In this document: positions 7,701-14,475 of the stretch, one piece after another
Layout: every line of letters begins with the position of its first letter
How positions within the stretch are numbered: position 1 is the stretch's first letter
DNA from: PUPG01 sp964463915
GTDB lineage: Bacteria > Bacteroidota > Bacteroidia > Bacteroidales > UBA7960
Direction of reading: 5' to 3'
Assembly: GCA_964463915.1 (NCBI GenBank)
Contig: CAYXEH010000004.1
Coordinates: 1 to 64,000 of the forward strand
DNA: 64,000 bases
Notes under the pieces: model-generated
What the model saw: only the letters and a program-made list of their open reading frames with translations
Told to the model about the DNA's origin: nothing
The model's database searches: none
Translations under genes and position numbers: made by a program

Positions 7701-9953
7701 AATATCGGCAGACGGGCGTTGCGGATCCGCGCCTGCCTCATCCTCTCCATCGGAGTGCCGTTTCAGCACACTGATCTCATCAAAAGATGAAGAAGCTGTC
7801 ACAAAAAGTGCCGTACGCACATTCCCGGCAAGAACATTGGCTTTTTCAACGATTGAGACGGGATCCTTGACACTGAATTCGGGCAACTCCATCATGGTCA
7901 GGTCGGCCTGCCACGATTCTCCTTTGATAATATCCTTTTCCGGGCGCTGTTCCACGCTGTTCTGGATCACTTTTACCTCGGCTTTCAGGCGGTGATTCTC
8001 CAGCAACTGGTTAATCAGGCTATACAAGCGATCCGTTTTTGAGCTGTCGGGGTTGACCACCAAAATACGCACCCGTGCCGTGCGCCACTGGTCACTGGAA
8101 GTAATAAAACGCAAAAGGAATATCATCAGTGAAAGCTCCCTGCCTTTCCCGCTCCACCAACAATCGATTTTTTTGTAATTGCCAAAGCCCTTTTCTTTGT
8201 CATAACTAAGAAAGACACAATTATAATCCTGACGCCTCAGGTTGCTCAGCAGTCGTGCAAACTTATCAGGCTGCCTGGTATTCCTGGCCCAACCCATCAG
8301 TACGGTATTGGGTTCGAAGCCGGTGAAGCCATATACCCGGGAAATCATATCCATTCCCTCGTAAATATCACGACAGGTGTGGCGACGGGTAAACACCCCG
8401 GTTTTGGCTGAGGGAACGGCAGAAAGCCTTTGTTCCTTGAGGCCGGACAAAATATCGCCCCCCGGCTCCTCGATCAGTTCAAAATTGGTGAATACACCCA
8501 TCTTCCCCACCAGGGCCTTCCCCATCTCTATCAGGTGAGGCCTGTTTTTCTCCCCGCCGCTGAACAGCATCACATTGGGCCGCCAGTTACGGGATTTGTT
8601 TCCGCTCACACTCAGCCTTCCCAGCCCTGTTTTTACCAGGGAAGACCAAACACCAGTCCAGGCATCCCCACTCTGAAGAGTGAATTCTTTCTTTTTCAGA
8701 AAAAGAAACAGTGCGATCAGCAACACAGAAGCAATAACCAGGGCAACCAGGTCAAGCTGTATCATCACCACGATACAGGCCAGTGCCCCGATAATACTCA
8801 CCACTCGCGGAATTTTAAATGAGGGCCTGAAATCACTTCCTGCCCAGCTTTCCAGGGTATAGGTGATATTGAGGAAGCCGTAAATGATGATAAAGAAAAT
8901 AGTGACTATGCGGGCAATGGCATTGAGTTCACCGATCAAAATGCCCGCCTGTGCAATCAAAAAAGCCACCACCAGGGCGTTCCGTGGTTCGTTTGACGGG
9001 CCGTACCCTTTTGAGAAAAAGCCGGGAAGGATCCGGTCCATGGCCACGGCCTGCAAAATGCGCGGCGCCCCCATGATACTCACCAGGCCTGAAGACAACG
9101 TGGCACCCAGAATACCGGCAATCACCAGTTGCGGGACCATTGATATCTGAAACAGGACCTGCGGATCATTGATCAGCATCTCACGATTCACGGTATAGGA
9201 AAAGAAAAAAGCCAGACCGGTATACACCAGCATCCCGAACAAAATGGCTGAGATAGTTCCTAAAGGAATACTCTTCCTGGGGTCTTTCAGGTCGCCCGAC
9301 ATGGAAACCCCTGCCTGAAAGCCGGTAACAGCAGGAAAGAAAATGGCAAACAGGGTAATCCACGGCAGGGCCTCGTCTGCCGGCATCATCAGGGGTTGCC
9401 GGGGCACAAATTCATGGCTTCCAAAAAAAACCGAGACCAATGATAGCCCGATGGCCGCCATGATCAGGTATTGTGTTTTGATGGCCAGAGACGTACTAAT
9501 AAATGTCACCACAGTGACCAGCAAAAGGGTCACCGAACCGGCTATCCGGATATTTTGGAGGGTCACCGCAAACCCGAAATACGACAGAAAAGTTTCCGCG
9601 AAACCAAGCAGGTAGAGGCTGACACTGAACGATAAGCCAATGAAGAGGGCCACCCCCAGGGTGCCGCCGATGGGCAGGCCCAGGCTCCTGGAAATAATAT
9701 AGTAACTTCCGCCGGTTTCCACTCGTTTATCGGTAGCCACGGAAGCCACACTCAGCCCGGTGGTAAGGGAGATCACATGAGCCAGGAGAATAATCCCCAG
9801 TGTTGTCCATAAACCGCCGATTCCCACAATCCACGGGAGCCGCAGGTACATGATCACCCCAAGGATCGACAAAATGGAAGGGGTAAAAACCCCGCTGAAC
9901 GCCCCAAATCTTCTTGCTATAGCCAAGTTTTCAGGAATTGGTGTAACAACCAA
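4776..9953 (-). CDS. Cation-chloride-cotransporter-like permease fused to coiled coil and P-loop ATPase
   Basis: A 1725-aa protein. Residues about 15-430 are a 12-helix APC-superfamily permease closest to SLC12 Na-K-Cl cotransporters (the entry FTPSILSILGVIMYLRLPWI and the later TGGSYYIISRSLG are typical). About 450-720 resembles the cytosolic C-terminal region of such transporters (VMLFSGGEKNRPHLIEMGKA). About 775-1380 is mostly charged helix and likely coiled coil. From about 1400 comes a STAND/AAA-like module: FWVGRKKEI, a Walker A ITGERSSGKSS near 1425-1440, a candidate Walker B AIIIQDLGLWW near 1495, and a winged-helix-like tail from about 1648. Transport of K+/Na+/Cl- or amino acids gated by the ATPase is inference. 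The listed start is TTG; a -7 box TATCTTTG overlaps it, so the TTG at 9926 may be the real start. The mscS-like gene overlaps its stop. Confidence 0.88.
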   Translation of the reverse strand: MVVTPIPENLAIARRFGAFSGVFTPSILSILGVIMYLRLPWIVGIGGLWTTLGIILLAHVISLTTGLSVASVATDKRVETGGSYYIISRSLGLPIGGTLGVALFIGLSFSVSLYLLGFAETFLSYFGFAVTLQNIRIAGSVTLLLVTVVTFISTSLAIKTQYLIMAAIGLSLVSVFFGSHEFVPRQPLMMPADEALPWITLFAIFFPAVTGFQAGVSMSGDLKDPRKSIPLGTISAILFGMLVYTGLAFFFSYTVNREMLINDPQVLFQISMVPQLVIAGILGATLSSGLVSIMGAPRILQAVAMDRILPGFFSKGYGPSNEPRNALVVAFLIAQAGILIGELNAIARIVTIFFIIIYGFLNITYTLESWAGSDFRPSFKIPRVVSIIGALACIVVMIQLDLVALVIASVLLIALFLFLKKKEFTLQSGDAWTGVWSSLVKTGLGRLSVSGNKSRNWRPNVMLFSGGEKNRPHLIEMGKALVGKMGVFTNFELIEEPGGDILSGLKEQRLSAVPSAKTGVFTRRHTCRDIYEGMDMISRVYGFTGFEPNTVLMGWARNTRQPDKFARLLSNLRRQDYNCVFLSYDKEKGFGNYKKIDCWWSGKGRELSLMIFLLRFITSSDQWRTARVRILVVNPDSSKTDRLYSLINQLLENHRLKAEVKVIQNSVEQRPEKDIIKGESWQADLTMMELPEFSVKDPVSIVEKANVLAGNVRTALFVTASSSFDEISVLKRHSDGEDEAGADPQRPSADILGRLKLSSREIIANEVHNIGQSAARFLEKYYVQCPEHILEENQQFFGELERFILKTIDALKKAAEQKTPDKRLGTFLKILNDFSFHSQRHIQLMRSQRLTEIHKMLETANSEYMDELRAMLNVMPEKIRIKLSRKEFGIKKHDSFRTRLYKAGKIIVSAVTGKPVSHKIRITPAGRFFLYHKRLQSMHRFLEDFAFFTFSEVVEIRQLFNGIHELIEKSRMEPGNRAKTLERIRLERSRLAARVQVLDNEGRKFYYEAGQKLFDELVSDLQQFNFHLESTGANIKSRNFKVYFKQDPLLVNEIAGFAGVWEKNLGGFINKANLDFYVLSLRNRMHAKIRKYCRDFRASLETSMVRQVEQYEQYARELLSAGEINFAKTQRLEPSDFEVLPVYPAFRKLYAEIREILPDIPEKIEISGEQLDEKIVEAAFAETERVVVSFRKTIDYYIGRELIDPTIKQTHEAEQQLQQSVSSVKDMVRLLNFSMGNESKEDEIENQEHRQQQFRILIKNFVEKISGEKEKIREVGEKVEDAFETGLKKGFEPLSSSTIGRTSMVVKKKMKALENDVLSNRFQRNWTKLKDKTRDRFVEVLYSKSEGQLWMSHAAQADRQSAGSNQDILSFVEAITPEPGLMKELPFYYASLFSGQSEAGEDFWVGRKKEINDCSRAIQRFKSGFSGALIITGERSSGKSSMSRKMADRHFSKEQIHAVRAPQACSADVELFTRKLLEAIGAQNRNIDDVFRALPAGKAIIIQDLGLWWERRPGGDAVVEMIKRLIDHFGHKCLFILNVNTHALRLIDRQTMLIRYSLATVNCAPFDARDLKDMLLLRHQAGGMKLRYNKKDEDRMTAWDQARLFNKLFDLSHGNPGTATILWLASIKKVSGKTLIMQPLWLPDPAVFEQLTPEQWFYVHQFVVNRRFSIEKLALNIEVPQEKVATDIRTLLRAGILVEKFDGIYAIRPGLDHYLVDLLKAKKRL

Positions 9954-9958
9954 AGATA
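9951..9958 (-). promoter_or_regulatory. -7 promoter box overlapping the TTG start of the transporter-ATPase gene
   Basis: Read on the minus strand the sequence is TATCTTTG, a full match to the Bacteroidota -7 consensus TAnnTTTG. Its last three bases are the TTG used as the longest start of the transporter-ATPase gene. If the box is active, transcription would begin some 5-8 bases further in, and translation would need the next TTG at 9926. No good -33 element is visible at the normal distance. Confidence 0.45.
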
Positions 9959-9992
9959 GGAAAAATAATTTGGTCAGCGCGGAAAGCCGGCA

Positions 9993-10025
9993 GTTGTTGG
10001 TTAGCCGGGGGCGAACACCCCGGCT
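9993..10025. repeat. Single REP-like hairpin unit
   Basis: GTTGTTGGTT at 9993-10002 is followed by a perfect 8-bp stem: AGCCGGGG (10003-10010), a 7-base loop, and CCCCGGCT (10018-10025). The same GTTGTTGGTT phrase introduces the larger hairpin clusters at 20014 and 24238. Here it lies between the divergent transporter-ATPase and mscS genes, a few bases upstream of the mscS promoter. Confidence 0.7.
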
Positions 10026-10031
10026 TTAAGT

Positions 10032-10062
10032 TTTGGAATAAAGCGTGTTTTGTGTATTTTTG
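10032..10062 (+). promoter_or_regulatory. Bacteroidota sigma-factor promoter for the mscS gene
   Basis: TTTG at 10032-10035, a 19-base spacer, and TATTTTTG at 10055-10062 match the TTTG-N19-TAnnTTTG promoter of Bacteroidota primary sigma factor exactly. It points at the MscS gene starting at 10176, leaving a leader of roughly 105 bases. Confidence 0.7.
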
Positions 10063-10175
10063 GCAGGTAAAGGTTTTGCAGCCATTTTTTTGAGGCAGCC
10101 ACTTTTTTTACAGGCAACCACTTTGATCTGCCACATTTCCAACACCCCGAAGAAACAACAGCTAAACCCCGGACC

Positions 10176-11852
10176 ATGTCGAAACATTTGACTTTTTTTA
10201 TGTTGTTGGCGATCCTGTCATTTTCGCCTGCCATAAGTGCTGAAGTTCAGCAAGAAGGGACCCAGGAAGCTGACACCACAGCATGGGAAACCACTGAGGA
10301 GGTATCAGTGGACCTCAGCACACCCAGGGCCAGTTTGAAAACCCATTTGTATTTCCTGCAGCCGGAAAATTATGAGCCCGACCAGGCCGCACAGGCATTC
10401 CTGCATCCGGAACTGACACAGGAAGAAGCGCGTGATGCTGCCATCGAACTCAAACAGGTCCTGGACGGAAAGGGGTATATGATTGACGTGGATGAAGCCC
10501 CGGACGACACAAACTATACAGATACCACCCACAATGAAAACCGGTATACCCCGACCCATCACCTGCCGGAAATATACCTGACCAAACGAAACGACCTGTG
10601 GCTTTACAGCCCCGAAAGCATTCGTCAGATCGAGCGGCTGCACCGCGAAGTTTATCCTTTTGGGCCTGACCTGCTGATTGACCTGATCCCAAGGGCAGGC
10701 ACACACATGTTCCTGGGCTTATACCTCTGGCAACACATCGGGATTCTGCTACTCATCCTGATCAGTTTCCTGATCCATAAATTACTGACATTTTTGTTGA
10801 ACAATGCCCTTTACAAAGGAGCTGCCAGAATGGGTTATGACCAGCTGGTCAGACCTTATCTTGTGCCCGTGGCCAGACCACTAAGCCTGTTTGTCGTTTT
10901 CGTTTTTATTATGGTGGTCTTCCCCTTGCTGCAACTGCCGGTTGAAATCGCCAAGTACTTTACTTTTGCCTTCAGGGCCATCCTGCCATTTTTTGCCATG
11001 CTGGTGTTTTATAAACTGGTGGATGTATTCGCGCTTTACCTGGAGAAAATGGCTGGTCAGAAAGAGTCCAGCCTTGACAACCACGTCGTCCCGCTGATAA
11101 AAAAAGTGTTGCGGGTATTTGTGGTGATTATCGGAAGCTTGTTTATTCTGCAAAACCTTGATGTGAACATCACTGCCCTGCTGGCAGGTTTATCTATCGG
11201 TGGTCTGGCGCTTGCGCTGGCGGCACAGGACACCCTGAAAAACCTGTTCGGATCACTGATGATCTTTATTGACAAGCCTTTCTCTGTGGGGCACTGGATC
11301 ACCAGCGGAGAGCTTGACGGAAGTGTGGAAGAAGTGGGATTTCGCTCCACAAGGATCCGGACTTTCCGCAATTCACTGACTTACATCCCCAACGGGAAAC
11401 TGGCCGACTCCGTGATTGATAACCACGGGCTCCGGCAATACCGGCGTTTCTTTATGAACATCGCAGTCACTTATGATACACCCCCTGACCTGATTGATGT
11501 GTTTGTTAAAGGATTGAGAAAAATCGTGGAAAATCATCCCCAGACCAGGAAAGATTTTTACGTGGTGGAATTCAGTGAGATGGGAGATTTCTCACTGAAA
11601 ATCATTTTTTACACTTTCTTTGTTGTTCCGACATGGGCAGAAGAAATGCGATGCCGCCATGAATTACTGCTGGAGATTGTCAGGCTGGCTGAAAAACTCG
11701 GCGTGCGTTTCGCTTTCCCTACCAGCACCCTGCACATGGAAAACTTCCCCGGGAAACATTCCCTCACCCCGCATTACGACATGACCATGGAAGACTTCAA
11801 ACAAGTGATGGAAAACCACTTCCACAGCAAGTCAGCCCCCCCGGGATCGTAA
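10176..11852 (+). CDS. MscS-family mechanosensitive ion channel with periplasmic N-domain
   Basis: A 558-aa protein. It begins with a signal peptide (hydrophobic to about residue 22, ending SPAISA), then about 150 periplasmic residues, four to five transmembrane segments from about residue 175 to 345, and the pore helix GLALALAAQDTLKNLFGSLM (about 343-362). The beta domain follows (FSVGHWITSGELDGSVEEVG, then TRIRTFRNSLTYIPNGKLAD with the IPN element), and a C-terminal alpha-beta part. This is a large YnaI/MscM-like member, which opens on membrane tension to release solutes during hypo-osmotic shock. It is divergent from the transporter-ATPase/mscS-like pair, so the locus holds two MscS-type genes. 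A bidirectional terminator follows. Confidence 0.93.
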   Translation: MSKHLTFFMLLAILSFSPAISAEVQQEGTQEADTTAWETTEEVSVDLSTPRASLKTHLYFLQPENYEPDQAAQAFLHPELTQEEARDAAIELKQVLDGKGYMIDVDEAPDDTNYTDTTHNENRYTPTHHLPEIYLTKRNDLWLYSPESIRQIERLHREVYPFGPDLLIDLIPRAGTHMFLGLYLWQHIGILLLILISFLIHKLLTFLLNNALYKGAARMGYDQLVRPYLVPVARPLSLFVVFVFIMVVFPLLQLPVEIAKYFTFAFRAILPFFAMLVFYKLVDVFALYLEKMAGQKESSLDNHVVPLIKKVLRVFVVIIGSLFILQNLDVNITALLAGLSIGGLALALAAQDTLKNLFGSLMIFIDKPFSVGHWITSGELDGSVEEVGFRSTRIRTFRNSLTYIPNGKLADSVIDNHGLRQYRRFFMNIAVTYDTPPDLIDVFVKGLRKIVENHPQTRKDFYVVEFSEMGDFSLKIIFYTFFVVPTWAEEMRCRHELLLEIVRLAEKLGVRFAFPTSTLHMENFPGKHSLTPHYDMTMEDFKQVMENHFHSKSAPPGS

Positions 11853-11879
11853 TCCACGGGCCAACGGGGTCATACGTTA

Positions 11880-11912
11880 AAAAAAGGGGGCCGCAACACA
11901 GCCCCCTTTTTT
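11880..11912. terminator. Bidirectional intrinsic terminator between mscS and encapsulin
   Basis: AAAAAAGGGGGC (11880-11891), a 9-base loop, and GCCCCCTTTTTT (11901-11912) form a perfect stem with A and T tracts on the outside, so it can stop both the rightward mscS transcript and the leftward encapsulin operon. Confidence 0.9.
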
Positions 11913-11929
11913 ACTAAAGTCCGTCGGAC

Positions 11930-12721
11930 TTATTTCAGAATCACCACCGCGGCCGGATCGATGGCCTGGAAGGTAAACGATTCAGTGAAATAAAGCTGCA
12001 CCGTTTTATTGTTGTGCGATTCATAGCCGATGGACACATCCTGTCCAAGCACCAGGCGGTAATCACCGCCCCGCTCTGTAACCAGGTAAGAGTCCCTGAC
12101 CAAAGGCGCATGGATGATACTTCCTCCCAACAACTGATCCAGCTGGCGGCGAAGCGGATAGCCCTTCAGGAAAGCATTCACCTTCTGCCACCTTTCGGTA
12201 TTCAGCACCAGCGAATAGGGTCCTTCAATGGCCGCTTCCTTCATTTTTACAATCCCGTTGGATACAGCACCGAGAATACCTTCACTGCTGTCAGTGAATG
12301 GAATCGGTTCATAATCCGAGCTGTTCTTCAATCCAGAAATATTACCTGCCTTGAATCCTTCATAAATGGCATTTTCCTCGAATCTGGCAATCTCACGGGC
12401 GGCATCTTCCATGGCATCCAGGTCAATATCCTCGGCTCCGCGAACTGCATTGTCCAGCTCCCAGATATTCAGTTCAAAAGGCACCCTGGCCTCAATCATC
12501 GGTAACACCTTATTGATCCCGTACTTCACAGGTCCTTTCTGATTTGCAGGGACATCAATCCGGCCTGTCGAAAGGGCGGCATAGTCCAGGCCTTTGGGGC
12601 CTTCCACGTCCAAAAATTTACGACCTGAGAGGGAAGCCGTCAGAACTTCCCTGGCAGTTTCATTGATCTCCTCCCAAGCTGCTTCTGAGATGGGAGCCAT
12701 TGATCTTCTTAAAATATCCAT
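11930..12721 (-). CDS. Family 1 encapsulin shell protein (linocin M18-like)
   Basis: A 263-aa HK97-fold shell protein. The N-terminal MDILRRSMAPISEAAWEEIN helix, the FLDVEGPKGLDYAALSTGR stretch and the C-terminal FTESFTFQAIDPAAVVIL are characteristic of family 1 encapsulins, and the length is typical. Subunits assemble into a protein nanocompartment whose inner face binds the cargo loading peptide. The cargo gene, an encapsulated ferritin, lies 10 bp upstream in the same operon, so the compartment stores iron. Its ATG has a strong AAGGAGG site at 12727-12733, unusual in this genome, probably giving the many shell copies needed per cargo. A shared terminator lies just downstream. Confidence 0.96.
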   Translation of the reverse strand: MDILRRSMAPISEAAWEEINETAREVLTASLSGRKFLDVEGPKGLDYAALSTGRIDVPANQKGPVKYGINKVLPMIEARVPFELNIWELDNAVRGAEDIDLDAMEDAAREIARFEENAIYEGFKAGNISGLKNSSDYEPIPFTDSSEGILGAVSNGIVKMKEAAIEGPYSLVLNTERWQKVNAFLKGYPLRRQLDQLLGGSIIHAPLVRDSYLVTERGGDYRLVLGQDVSIGYESHNNKTVQLYFTESFTFQAIDPAAVVILK

Positions 12722-12726
12722 GTTGT

Positions 12727-12733
12727 CCTCCTT
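12727..12733 (-). promoter_or_regulatory. Strong Shine-Dalgarno site of the encapsulin gene
   Basis: AAGGAGG on the minus strand, 5 bases before the encapsulin ATG. It overlaps the TAA stop of the ferritin cargo gene. Most genes in this window lack any such site, so this looks selected for high shell-protein translation. Confidence 0.75.
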
Positions 12734-13085
12734 ATTTTTTAATTTTTCCTATTCCTAAAGAATCCGATTTATCTTCGGCGTGGTCATCATCATGATCATC
12801 CCCATGGCCACCCATAAGGTCACCTTCCTTAAAAAGCCAGTTCCGCAATTCCTCATCCCATCCGGGCATATTGCGGCGCAGCCACTCGAGGGTCATGCAG
12901 GCATGCTCAATCTCTTCATCACGGTTGTGCGCCATGATCTTAGAGAGGTCTTCATCGTTACTGGTGACCACACGCTGGTGATACCAGTCCACAGCCTCAA
13001 TTTCTTCCTTCATACTATTGAGTGCACGGGAAAAATTCCGTGCCTCTTGTGACAATTCATCAGTTGGTTCGTGATAATTTGACAT
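12732..13085 (-). CDS. Encapsulated ferritin-like cargo protein (EncFtn)
   Basis: A 117-aa two-helix ferritin-like protein. The two helices carry EEIEAVDWYHQR and AHNRDEEIEHACMTLEWLRR; by comparison with the Rhodospirillum rubrum protein, Glu28, Glu58 and His61 correspond to its ferroxidase ligands Glu32, Glu62 and His65, and Trp34/Tyr35 are also kept. The C-terminus SDSLGIGKIKK is a family 1 encapsulin cargo-loading peptide (compare SLGIGSLK in known cargo). Between them is a His/Asp-rich linker, GGHGDDHDDDHAEDK (residues about 92-106), which could bind metal. It oxidises Fe(II) at a decameric interface and passes iron into the shell. It is the first gene of the operon. Confidence 0.95.
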   Translation of the reverse strand: MSNYHEPTDELSQEARNFSRALNSMKEEIEAVDWYHQRVVTSNDEDLSKIMAHNRDEEIEHACMTLEWLRRNMPGWDEELRNWLFKEGDLMGGHGDDHDDDHAEDKSDSLGIGKIKK

Positions 13086-13162
13086 ATTTTCTCTGTTTTT
13101 ATGATAAATTATTAATAGGATAACTCATTCAGGGGAAATTTGTTTAATCCGTCTGTTATACG

Positions 13163-13170
13163 CAAATATA
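13163..13170 (-). promoter_or_regulatory. -7 box of the encapsulin operon promoter
   Basis: TATATTTG on the minus strand matches TAnnTTTG. The 19 bases before it are preceded by a T-run (TTTTT) in the -33 position. The resulting leader to the EncFtn ATG at 13085 is about 70 bases. No iron-responsive operator could be recognised with confidence. Confidence 0.5.
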
Positions 13171-13306
13171 GGATATTTTGACATTAAATAAAAACATCCG
13201 GAGAATGAGATCATGCACCCGGCAGCTGAAATCCGGGTCCGCTCACTGTAAATACCCCGGCTCCTGTCATTGTCAACGCCCCGGCTGACAATCTGTTTCA
13301 GAGACG

Positions 13307-13894
13307 TTATGACTCCAGCAATACAGCCTCCACAACCCTGGGATAATGATAATGTTCCAGCTGCTGAACTTTGGCCGCCAGGCTTTCCGGAGTATCTGAC
13401 GGAGAGATGTGTACCTCCTTTTGAAAGAGAATACGGCCTTTGTCATATTCCTCGTTAACAAGATGGATGGTAATCCCGCTTTTTTCCGCTCCCGATTCAA
13501 GTACTGCCCGGTGCACATGCATGCCATACATCCCTTTGCCTCCAAAGTCCGGCAACAGGGCCGGATGAATGTTAAAGATCCGGTCGGGGAACATCCTGAT
13601 CAGGTAGGGTGGAATCAGCCGCATATAACCAGCCAGCACAATGGCATCGATATGATACCGGCGAAACAGAGCCTTTACCCTGGCCTCATCCTTCCAGCCC
13701 GGGCCGGGAATAACCTCCGCGGGCAACCCGGCTTCAGAAGCACGTTCCAACACATAGGCAGAGGCATTGTTGGAGATGATTAACCCAATGCTGATCAATG
13801 GATGGTCTTGAAAATAACGTATAAATCGGGCCGCATTGGATCCGTTCCCGGAAGCCAAAATGGCAAGATTAAAGGACTTGTCTGATTTTTTCAT
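13307..13894 (-). CDS. purN: Phosphoribosylglycinamide formyltransferase
   Basis: A 195-aa GART enzyme that transfers a formyl group from 10-formyl-tetrahydrofolate to GAR in purine synthesis. Visible motifs are the phosphate-binding ILASGNGSNAARF near the N-terminus, the catalytic Asn and His in IFNIHPALLPDFGGKGMYG, and the catalytic Asp in VNEEYDKGRIL. I chose the ATG at 13894 (MKKSDKSFNLAI); a TTG at 13912 would add six residues. It is divergent from acpP-fabF-rnc, an arrangement often kept in Bacteroidota. Confidence 0.95.
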   Translation of the reverse strand: MKKSDKSFNLAILASGNGSNAARFIRYFQDHPLISIGLIISNNASAYVLERASEAGLPAEVIPGPGWKDEARVKALFRRYHIDAIVLAGYMRLIPPYLIRMFPDRIFNIHPALLPDFGGKGMYGMHVHRAVLESGAEKSGITIHLVNEEYDKGRILFQKEVHISPSDTPESLAAKVQQLEHYHYPRVVEAVLLES

Positions 13895-14059
13895 TATCTT
13901 TGGGAAAAGCAAGGATTATTACGATTCAAAAGTAGCCAAAAAGCATACAATCATGGCAATCTGACAGTGGCATAAACTTTCTACTACGCTTTTAGTAGGT
14001 GCTAAATACTTGTTTAAAAGCTTTTTACAGCGTCAGAGTCAATTTTAAGTGCGAAAAAG

Positions 14060-14090
14060 TTGGTTATAACGAATTTAATATTTTTCTTTG
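14060..14090 (+). promoter_or_regulatory. Probable promoter of the acpP-fabF-rnc cluster
   Basis: TTGG at 14060-14063, a 19-base spacer and TTTCTTTG at 14083-14090 resemble the TTTG-N19-TAnnTTTG promoter with two mismatches in the -7 box. It lies 30 bases before the acpP start. Confidence 0.4.
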
Positions 14091-14119
14091 CAGCCTGTTT
14101 AACAAAAAAAGGAGAAACC

Positions 14120-14359
14120 ATGTCTGACATTGCAACAAGAGTAAAAGCTATCATTGTTGATAAGCTTGGTGTAGATGAAAAAGAAGTAACACCCGAAGCA
14201 AGTTTCACAAACGATTTGGGTGCTGATTCTCTGGACACTGTAGAACTCATCATGGAGTTTGAAAAAGAGTTCAACATTGCCATTCCGGACGACCAGGCCG
14301 AAAAGATCAGCTCGGTAGGTGAAGCGATTTCTTACATTGAGGAAAATAGCAACAAGTAA
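14120..14359 (+). CDS. acpP: Acyl carrier protein
   Basis: A 79-aa acidic helical protein with the phosphopantetheine attachment motif GADSLDTVEL; Ser37 is the modified residue. It carries growing acyl chains in type II fatty acid synthesis in the cytoplasm. The ATG at 14120 is preceded by AAAGGAG and gives the standard MSDIATRVKAI start; an in-frame upstream start would add residues unlike the family. fabF follows after a 116-bp spacer that holds a strong hairpin. Confidence 0.97.
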   Translation: MSDIATRVKAIIVDKLGVDEKEVTPEASFTNDLGADSLDTVELIMEFEKEFNIAIPDDQAEKISSVGEAISYIEENSNK

Positions 14360-14379
14360 GACGTAAGTTCAGTTAATGG

Positions 14380-14441
14380 ATGAAGCCCACATGTAAGGTT
14401 TTATTCGCAGATAAGGGCGAATTGACCCATGTGGGCTTCAT
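14380..14441 (+). promoter_or_regulatory. Hairpin in the acpP-fabF spacer
   Basis: ATGAAGCCCACATG (14380-14393) pairs perfectly with CATGTGGGCTTCAT (14428-14441), and an inner stem ATTCGC/GCGAAT (14403-14408 with 14417-14422) extends the structure. No T-run follows, so it is not a classical terminator. It may stabilise or process the abundant acpP message, or attenuate read-through into fabF. Confidence 0.7.
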
Positions 14442-14460
14442 TTAACATGTTACATGTTAA
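14442..14460. promoter_or_regulatory. Palindromic operator-like site upstream of fabF
   Basis: TTAACATG-TTA-CATGTTAA is a perfect 8-bp inverted repeat with a 3-base centre, 15 bases before the fabF ATG. The form fits a dimeric regulator's binding site. No cognate regulator gene is adjacent. Confidence 0.5.
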
Positions 14461-14475
14461 ACAAAATACAGTCGA

